A stretch of 6,836 nt of DNA, from NCBI GenBank assembly GCA_903892365.1, contig CAITIF010000955.1:1-6836 (forward strand), written 5' to 3'. Position numbers and translations under genes: made by a program. Of the stretch, positions 1 to 6,000 are shown in pieces; the first letter of the stretch is position 1; each line of letters begins with the position of its first letter. The notes beneath the pieces were generated by a model. The model saw only the letters and a list, made by a program, of their open reading frames with translations, had not been told where the DNA came from and did no database searches. Source of the stretch: an uncultured Pirellula sp. (GTDB taxonomy: Bacteria; Planctomycetota; Planctomycetia; Pirellulales; Pirellulaceae).

Positions 1-1
1 A

Positions 2-211
2 GCCGGCTTGCTCAAGTCGATCCTATGTATGGAGAATGGGTTATATCCAGCACATCAACGACTGAATAATTTAAGCCAGCGCATTCCTTGGAACGATATT
101 CCATTCTTCGTACCTCGGGAAGTTTCTACGTGGACACCCAACGATCAAGGTGAACGCTGGGCTGCAATCAATGGTTTTGGAATTGGTGGCTTGAATGCGC
201 ACGTCGTCGTG
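2..211 (+). other. Ketosynthase domain, C-terminal remnant
   Basis: This is the last part of a KS domain cut by the window edge. It contains the AGLLK helix, an IPW...VPRE...W stretch typical of the KS C-terminal lobe, and the closing motif FGIGGLNAH followed by VVV. The active-site Cys and both His residues would lie upstream, so catalytic competence cannot be judged. The KS in the gene starting at 3005 ends in the same FGIGGLNAH variant, where most type I KS domains have FGFGGTNAH. Confidence 0.85.
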
Positions 212-1594
212 CAGTCTGGGGAACTGGCTGAACGAAAACGATCGATCCCCACGCGATCCACGGAAAATCGTCCATCCCATGGAAGTGCGGCAAAATCTTC
301 CCGTCCTTGCGAGATCGCAGTCATCGCGACAGGATGTATTCTACCAAATGCACTCGACTGGGATTCGTTTCGTCGCATCATCCGTGAAGACCGAATAGGC
401 ACTCGGATGCTATCGGATTCAAGATGGATATCACCACCTTCCAATCCCAACACAGCCATTAGCACGCTTGGGGCAACCATCGGTGGATTCACGGACGATT
501 TTGTTTACGACTGGCGGCGTCACAAAGTTCCACCGAAGCAACTCGCAAGCGCCAGCCCGTTGCAGTTTATGATTCTGGAAGCAGTCGATCAGGCTATTCG
601 CACTTCAGGAGTGCTTGAGTCGGCACAGTATAGGGCGAACACCGGAGTAGTCGTGGGTACGATCTTCGGAGGAGATTTTTCGAACCAATTACAAATGGGC
701 CTTCGTGTTCCTGATATCCAACGCCGCTTGCGAAGCCTTTGGCAATCGGAAGGCATGGATGCGAATGCGATCGAACAAGCGCTGGATTTGTTTGGAAAGA
801 AAATCATCCAAGCGATGCCAGCTTTTTTTGATGAAACCGGAAGCTTCACCAGCAGTTCGCTTGCCTCCCGAATCACTAAGACATTTGATCTGATGGGTGG
901 CGCGGTCGCTGTCGACGCGGCGCATGGTTCGTCCGGTGCAGCTTTGATGTACTGCGTTGATCAATTGCAACAAACTGAAAATGAATTCATGGTCTGTATC
1001 GGCGCTCAACAGGATATGGGCCCGATGAAGTTTGAAGGTTGGTCAGCCAATGGTTGGCTCGGCTCCAAGCATGGCCAATCAGCACTCCATCCAAGCTCCG
1101 ACGGAACGTTCCCTGGCGAAGGTGCCGCAGTCATGCTCCTGCAAAAGGTTCGGCATGGGCAAACGCCAATATCCAAGCCGCTCGCTTATGTTCGAGGTAT
1201 TGGTACCAGCATGGATACGATGGGTGATGTTAGCTTCTCTCGGTCTGCCAGACGTGCAAACCTGGAAACAGAACATCGAGCCCAACCCGCAAATGTACGA
1301 TTCTCCCCCATGGGTGTGCCTGCGATCGATGAACCTTGCAAAAAAGGGGTCCGTGAGACGTTCGGTGCAATCGGCGGTGAATCGGATGAGCCGGATTTCA
1401 AAACGGCGAATGACTCATTTGGTCACCTAACCGGTGGGTCTGGTATGGTCGAGTGTCTAGCGAGCATTGCTCACGCCGCCCTGGAGGATTCCAAAGCGGC
1501 CAGTCCAATAACTCGGAACATGGTGCAAATCGGAAGCCCATGGGAATGCATTTACAGCGTTATTATCGATGTGTTGAAGGAAAAAAATGATTAG
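2..1594 (+). CDS. PUFA-synthase/PKS-like protein, C-terminal part: KS end plus CLF-like domain (5' partial)
   Basis: This is the C-terminal part of a multidomain condensing enzyme. The frame is open from the first bases, reading Ala-Gly-Leu-Leu-Lys, which matches the KS helix after the NIGH histidine. The TTG at 8 is therefore an internal Leu codon, and the true start lies upstream of the window. Numbering from that TTG, residues 1-68 complete a KS and end in FGIGGLNAH (57-65). Residues 69-100 are a polar linker. Residues 102-528 form a second KS fold, opening with EIAVIATG and containing PGEGAAV. At its nucleophile elbow the sequence is DAAHGSS, so His306 replaces Cys. The first catalytic His is lost (about Ser433), while His473 (FGHLTG) remains. 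This pattern fits a chain length factor that no longer condenses. PfaC-type KS–CLF proteins are the nearest known arrangement. The gene overlaps the carrier-protein gene by 8 bp. The product lipid cannot be told from this part. Confidence 0.9.
   Translation, partial: AGLLKSILCMENGLYPAHQRLNNLSQRIPWNDIPFFVPREVSTWTPNDQGERWAAINGFGIGGLNAHVVVQSGELAERKRSIPTRSTENRPSHGSAAKSSRPCEIAVIATGCILPNALDWDSFRRIIREDRIGTRMLSDSRWISPPSNPNTAISTLGATIGGFTDDFVYDWRRHKVPPKQLASASPLQFMILEAVDQAIRTSGVLESAQYRANTGVVVGTIFGGDFSNQLQMGLRVPDIQRRLRSLWQSEGMDANAIEQALDLFGKKIIQAMPAFFDETGSFTSSSLASRITKTFDLMGGAVAVDAAHGSSGAALMYCVDQLQQTENEFMVCIGAQQDMGPMKFEGWSANGWLGSKHGQSALHPSSDGTFPGEGAAVMLLQKVRHGQTPISKPLAYVRGIGTSMDTMGDVSFSRSARRANLETEHRAQPANVRFSPMGVPAIDEPCKKGVRETFGAIGGESDEPDFKTANDSFGHLTGGSGMVECLASIAHAALEDSKAASPITRNMVQIGSPWECIYSVIIDVLKEKND
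311..1591 (+). other. CLF-like (non-condensing KS) domain 1, Cys replaced by His
   Basis: A complete KS-fold domain. Its landmarks are the N-terminal IAVIATG strand, HKVPPKQL near residue 175, the SLASRITKTFD helix before the nucleophile elbow, and PGEGAAV. The elbow is at 911-934, with His (923-925) in the Cys position. The position of the first catalytic His holds an unrelated segment (FSPMGVP), but the second His is kept as FGHLTG (1424-1426). It is much closer to the CLF-like domain at 4535-5878 than to any active KS. I infer that it sets chain length or scaffolds a KS partner and does not condense. Confidence 0.8.
1577..1581 (+). promoter_or_regulatory. Ribosome binding site of the triple-carrier gene
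   Basis: AAGGA lies 5 bases before the ATG at 1587, inside the last codons of the upstream gene. Its position and strength support 1587 as the start and suggest that the two genes are translationally coupled through their 8 bp overlap. Confidence 0.7.
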
Positions 1595-2984
1595 TCAATC
1601 CCGCGGAAATGTGGAAGACCAAGTAGTAGGTGCCGAGGTTATCGAGGAAGGCATCCTGCATTTCGATGCTACTGCGCGACGTCGAGACCGAATGCGGTCG
1701 AAAGCGAATTCAGAACCAACCCCCGTTGCCTCCCCTGCAAAACCGCTACCGGTTGCTCCAAAAGCCAGCCCCGCGTCAACCAACGCTCCGGGGACTTCGC
1801 ACGATTCTTGGAAGAGCCGCGTTCAACAGGCTCCACCTGCCGTAGCCTTAGCCACGCCAGTGGAAGTAATCCCACCGGTCGCATCAGCCACCGCAGTATC
1901 TACCACCGCAGTATCAGCCACAGCAGTATCAGCCACAGCCGTATCGACCATTTCCGAGGACGAGTACCGATCGTTCTTGGTTGGGTTTGTAGTGGAGCAA
2001 ACGGGCTACCCGGAAGATATTGTCGAATTGGACTCGGATCTTGAAGCGGATCTCGGAATCGACAGCATCAAGGTCGCTCAAATGATGGGTGAGTTGCAGG
2101 AACGGTTCGAACTGGACCTAACCAAGATCCAAATCAAGTCGTTGGATGAACTGAGAACTCTTCGGCAGATCATCCAAGTCCTGCCGAAGTCTTCCGATTT
2201 CGTTACTCAGAAATCGGCTACACCTACCATCGCCCAGACTCCGCCACCTGCGGCCGTTGCACAACCAGCCGTATCGGTAAGCCCCATCGCCAAGGTCTCC
2301 AACCCAGCAACGGCTCCTGGGCTTGGCGATGAAGCGTTGCGAACCGAGATGACCAAGTTTTTGATCGAGTTTGTCGTCGAGCAAACGGGCTACCCCGAAG
2401 ATATTGTCGAGCTTGATGCCGATCTCGAAGCGGATCTTGGGATCGACAGTATTAAGGTCGCCCAAATGATGGGTGAACTGAATGAACACTTTGGCCTCAA
2501 TGTTAGCTCGCTCCGAAGCAAAACCTCGGACGACTTTAAGACCCTACGCATGATCGTCGATACGGTCTTGGCGGCTGGCGTTACGGGAGTGGCTGCAGAT
2601 GTTAAGGGATTGGGCAATGATGTTAAGGGAGCGGGCCCTGGCGCGGCCGTCATGCCACAATCATCACCCTCGATCCAACACTCAATTGAACAACCGACGA
2701 GCACGGTTGTTGCACCCGTTCGCAATGGAAGCTCGGGAAATCGATCGCCTCAGGCGTTGCAAAAGTTCTTGGTGGACTTCGTCGTCGAACAGACAGGATA
2801 CCCAGAGGATATTGTCGAACTGGACTCGGATTTAGAAGCGGACCTTGGCATCGACAGTATCAAGATCGCTCAAATGCTTGGTGAGTTGAAGGAGCACTTC
2901 GATCTCGATGTGTCCGACTTTGGAGTCAAATCCATGGACGAGTTCAAGACTCTTCGGGCCATCATCAACAAGATCGCACAATAG
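1587..2984 (+). CDS. Stand-alone triple acyl carrier protein of a PUFA-synthase-like system
   Basis: A 465-residue protein that carries the growing acyl chain for the flanking condensing enzymes. Residues 1-45 are polar and contain a basic patch (RRRDRMR). Residues 45-122 are a Pro/Ala/Ser/Thr-rich flexible region. Three carrier domains follow at about 125-197, 253-328 and 389-465. Each has the motif LGIDSIK, with Ser160, Ser288 and Ser424 as predicted 4'-phosphopantetheine sites. Spacing between sites is 128 and 136 residues, and the joining linkers are rich in Pro, Ala and Gly. Multiple tandem LGIDSIK carriers are the hallmark of PUFA synthases, where they normally sit inside PfaA; here they are a separate protein with no catalytic domain. 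The start at 1587 is supported by AAGGA at 1577-1581. The stop is TAG, followed 20 bases later by the KS–CLF–AT gene. A partner phosphopantetheinyl transferase is required but not in view. Confidence 0.93.
   Translation: MISQSRGNVEDQVVGAEVIEEGILHFDATARRRDRMRSKANSEPTPVASPAKPLPVAPKASPASTNAPGTSHDSWKSRVQQAPPAVALATPVEVIPPVASATAVSTTAVSATAVSATAVSTISEDEYRSFLVGFVVEQTGYPEDIVELDSDLEADLGIDSIKVAQMMGELQERFELDLTKIQIKSLDELRTLRQIIQVLPKSSDFVTQKSATPTIAQTPPPAAVAQPAVSVSPIAKVSNPATAPGLGDEALRTEMTKFLIEFVVEQTGYPEDIVELDADLEADLGIDSIKVAQMMGELNEHFGLNVSSLRSKTSDDFKTLRMIVDTVLAAGVTGVAADVKGLGNDVKGAGPGAAVMPQSSPSIQHSIEQPTSTVVAPVRNGSSGNRSPQALQKFLVDFVVEQTGYPEDIVELDSDLEADLGIDSIKIAQMLGELKEHFDLDVSDFGVKSMDEFKTLRAIINKIAQ
1884..1943 (+). 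repeat. Tandem repeat, 4 x 15 bp, coding for a (S-A/T-T-A-V) linker
   Basis: Four adjacent 15 bp units start at 1884, 1899, 1914 and 1929. They differ from each other at one to three positions and encode SATAV, STTAV, SATAV, SATAV (residues 100-119). The array sits just before the first carrier domain. The unit is a whole number of codons, so gain or loss of copies would change linker length without breaking the frame. Confidence 0.9.
1995..2885 (+). repeat. Three diverged direct repeats coding for the carrier-domain cores
   Basis: Copies of 99 bp lie at 1995-2093, 2379-2477 and 2787-2885. By hand count, copy 2 differs from copy 1 at 14 bases and copy 3 from copy 1 at 16. Nearly all changes are silent: over the 26 residues from EQTGYPED to DSIK the only protein difference is Ser150/Ala278/Ser414. 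The phosphopantetheine Ser codons are at 2064-2066, 2448-2450 and 2856-2858. This is an old duplication kept by selection on the protein. Confidence 0.85.
2598..2630 (+). repeat. Short repeat in the linker between carriers 2 and 3
   Basis: The 12-mer GATGTTAAGGGA occurs at 2598-2609 and again at 2619-2630, giving DVKG-LGN-DVKG in the protein. It looks like a small in-frame duplication in the Gly/Ala-rich linker. It may explain why carriers 2 and 3 are 8 residues further apart than carriers 1 and 2. Confidence 0.6.
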
Positions 2985-3004
2985 CCTTACTGGCTGGGTA
3001 AATT
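2985..3004 (+). promoter_or_regulatory. 20-base intergenic gap with a weak ribosome binding site
   Basis: The gap is too short to hold a promoter or terminator. GGG at 2996-2998, six bases before the ATG at 3005, is the only purine run and makes a poor Shine-Dalgarno site. An in-frame TAA at 2999-3001 rules out an upstream start. The gap argues for one transcript across all three genes, with ribosomes probably reinitiating or passing on from the carrier gene. Confidence 0.5.
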
Positions 3005-6000
3005 ATGCCACTACCATTTCATCAACAACCCATTGCCATTGTCGGTATGGGCTGTCGTTTGCCTGGCAGTTCCAGTCTTGATGCCTATTGGAAACTGATT
3101 GAAAGTGGTGGATCTGCATTAGGCGAACTCCCCCCAAGTCGACTGAATCAACAACTTTATTTCGATCCTAACACTTGCTCGCGACCGCGCACTTTGACTC
3201 GGCTAGGTGGGATCGTCGATCCCTACCTGGGCCTGCGTTCGAACCATCATTTGTCCGAGAAGGATATTGAGGCGGCGGATCCAGCTCAATTAGAACTGGT
3301 GAGTGTCACCGAGGATGCGATCGCGCACGCTGGCTGGACAGATAGCTCGTTCGTTGGCAAAAAGACGGGGGTCTACGTCGGTCACACTCGTGGGTCCGGT
3401 CGAACCGGTGAGCTTGTCTATCGTTCGCTAGTTGCCGAGACTGCGCAATGGTTAAACGAAGTGCCTGCTTTTGCAGCCATGGGGCCGGAAGAACGTCGCA
3501 TGATTATCGACGCGATTGTTCAGCAAACCAAGATGGATTATCCCGGAACAGACCGGCTTCACCCTGAGCGCTTGGACGCGTATCAAGGCTCCTATCTTAT
3601 CAGCAGAGCGTTCAATCTAAATGGTCCTTCTATTTCCTTGAACGCTGCGTGCGCATCCTCATTGATCGCTCTTTCCTATGCAACGCAGGCATTGCGTTTG
3701 GGGGCCATTGATGTCGCTGTCGTCGGGGGAGGATCCTTTGTCGAATTTGATAGTCTGGTCCTATTCTCTCGCGCGGGCAGTGTATCGAAGACGGGTTCGC
3801 GTCCGTTCGACGCCGGGGCTGATGGTTTGGTTGCCGCCGAGGGATACGTCATCCTATTGCTGAAGACTCTCGAAAAAGCCATCCAAGATGGCGATTCGAT
3901 TGCGGCTGTCATTCGCGGTGCCGGCTATTCTTCGGACGGCAAAGGAAAGAGCTTATGGGCACCAAGAAAAGAAGGCCAAGTTCTTGCAATCGAACGAGCC
4001 TTTGGCGACACGCTCTCCAAGAAACGTGTGCAGTACATTGAAGCGCATGCGACGAGCACAGCGGTTGGCGATGCGATGGAAATGTCAGCTCTTTCCGAAG
4101 CTTTTTCAAGCGTTGTCCAGAATGGTGCACCTCGCATTCCCATTGGCAGCGTTAAGGCAAATATCGGACATACCTTGGAAACCGCTGGCCTTGCTGGCCT
4201 TGTGAAGGCTGTACTTGCCATTCAGAACAAGACCATCCCACCGGTCGCCTATGTGCGTGAGCTCAATTCGAAGGTCGACTGGGCGAACTCCCCATTGGTG
4301 GTTCCACCTGCCAAAGCTGCTTGGGAATCACCCAGCCCATCGCACCCAAGGCGAGTAGGTGTGAATGCGTTTGGTATCGGTGGCCTGAACGCTCATATTG
4401 TGATTGACGAGTACTGCGCGACCTATGGTGATAAGTACTTTGAGCCAGATGGCGAACTCAATACCCCCTCGAAACGAAAAACGGTATCCACCGCGGCATC
4501 GGATAAGAAGCTACCATCTTCCGCACGAACGAGCGAACCGATTGCGGTTGTCGGTCTGGGAATAATATCCCCAGCGGGCTTTGAGACTGATTCGTTTTGG
4601 AAATCGGTCGTCGACGGTCAGGTCTGGTTTTCCGAACCACCCGCAGACCGCCTCCAGCTGGCAAATTCTCGCTGGGCTTCAGTCAAGTCACCGGGGAACG
4701 CAAAGCTACTGGGTGGATTCCTACGCAACTACCAATACGACTGGCGTAAACATAAAGTTCCACCGAAGCAATTGGAAGCCGCCGATCCACTTCAGTTCAT
4801 TCTTCTCGACGCGGTCGATCAAGCCATTCGCAACACCGGTATGAAAGCCGACGAGATTCCTCGGGAACGAACGGGTGTCGTCATCGGTTGCGTTTTCGAA
4901 GGCGAATTTGGTAACCAATTGCAGATGGGACTTCGCTTGCCCGAGTTTTCTGACAAGCTTCATCAACAGCTTGCGAAACAAGGTTGGCCAATTGAGAAAA
5001 TAGAGCAGGTCATTGATGATTACCAAGCTTTATTGCTAACACGCATGCCTGCTCTTGTCGACGAAACTGGCAGTTTCACCAGCTCTACACTCGCGTCAAG
5101 AATCACCAAAACTTTTGATGTGATGGGTGGCGGAAGCGCGATCGACTCGGGTGGGATTTCCGGATTAGCTGCATTGGATTTGTGCATCAACATCCTGCGT
5201 ACAGGAGATTCCGATCTGATGATCTGCGCCGCAGGACAACGTCGTTGCGGTCAATATGTGTTCGACCAGATGATGGATCAGCAAAAGCTGAACACGACTG
5301 GAAGCTATGTTGTTGGCAACAAAACCTCCCAGGGGCTTGTGCCCGGCGAAGGAGCTGCTGTCCTAGTTTTGAAGCGTCTGTCTGATGCTCTACGCGATGG
5401 CAACAAAGTTTTTTCCGTCATTCATTCGGTGGAAACATCGCGTCAAGAAAATTTACAAGATGCCTACGACCAAGTGGATCGAGCATTGGTTCGGCAACTT
5501 GAAGCAACGTCTTGCACAACCCTCCAGTATGTAGAATCCTGCGCCAACGGCACCAACGACGATTCTCACGAACTGGAGTCGATCTCTCAGGTTTTTGGAC
5601 CTTTGGGGGCAAAACCGATTCCTGTTTGCTCTTTGAAAGAACAAGTTGGTGAGACGTTTGGAGCGGCAAGCTTAATGGCCGTTGTTCGCGCATCGCTAGC
5701 CCTATCGCAACAGACAATTCCAGCGGCTGTGAAGGCAACAAATCGAGATCGCTACGACCACGTGGTTTGTCCTGAAGTTAGCAATCGCATCGGGGATGAC
5801 TCGGTAGACGTCCCAAGTAGTGTGGTCGTTCACGCTGTTTGCGAGAATAGTGTTTCAGGATTGTTGCTGACCAATGTTGCCGCGCTCCAGAACGCTGCAA
5901 AGACAGCTGAAACTAAGATTTCCGTTTCAAGGAACGTCCATGGTTTGAATCTAGGGGGACGCAATGCTGCGGATCCAGGCTGGGTTCGATTCGGAGCAGA

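Noticed and set aside
8..10. TTG at 8 as the true start of the first gene
   Set aside because: The frame is open upstream to the window edge, and the residues here are the middle of a KS helix, so the gene must begin upstream.
1032..1430. 132-codon + strand frame inside CLF 1, considered as evidence for a frameshift
   Set aside because: CLF 1 keeps KS landmarks before (FPGEGAAV) and after (FGHLTGG) this stretch in one continuous frame, and the spacing matches CLF 2 within a few residues. The alternative frame has no KS-like motif.
1884..1943. CRISPR-like or regulatory repeat
   Set aside because: The units are adjacent with no spacers, have a 15 bp coding period and are read in frame as a linker of a clear gene.
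2118..2489. 123-codon open frame on the - strand opposite carriers 1 and 2
   Set aside because: It is a shadow of the repeated carrier sequence. A similar frame lies opposite carriers 2 and 3, which is expected from repeated codons in the + strand.
2985..3004. Promoter or terminator between the carrier gene and the KS–CLF–AT gene
   Set aside because: Only 20 bases, with no inverted repeat, T-run or -10-like box.
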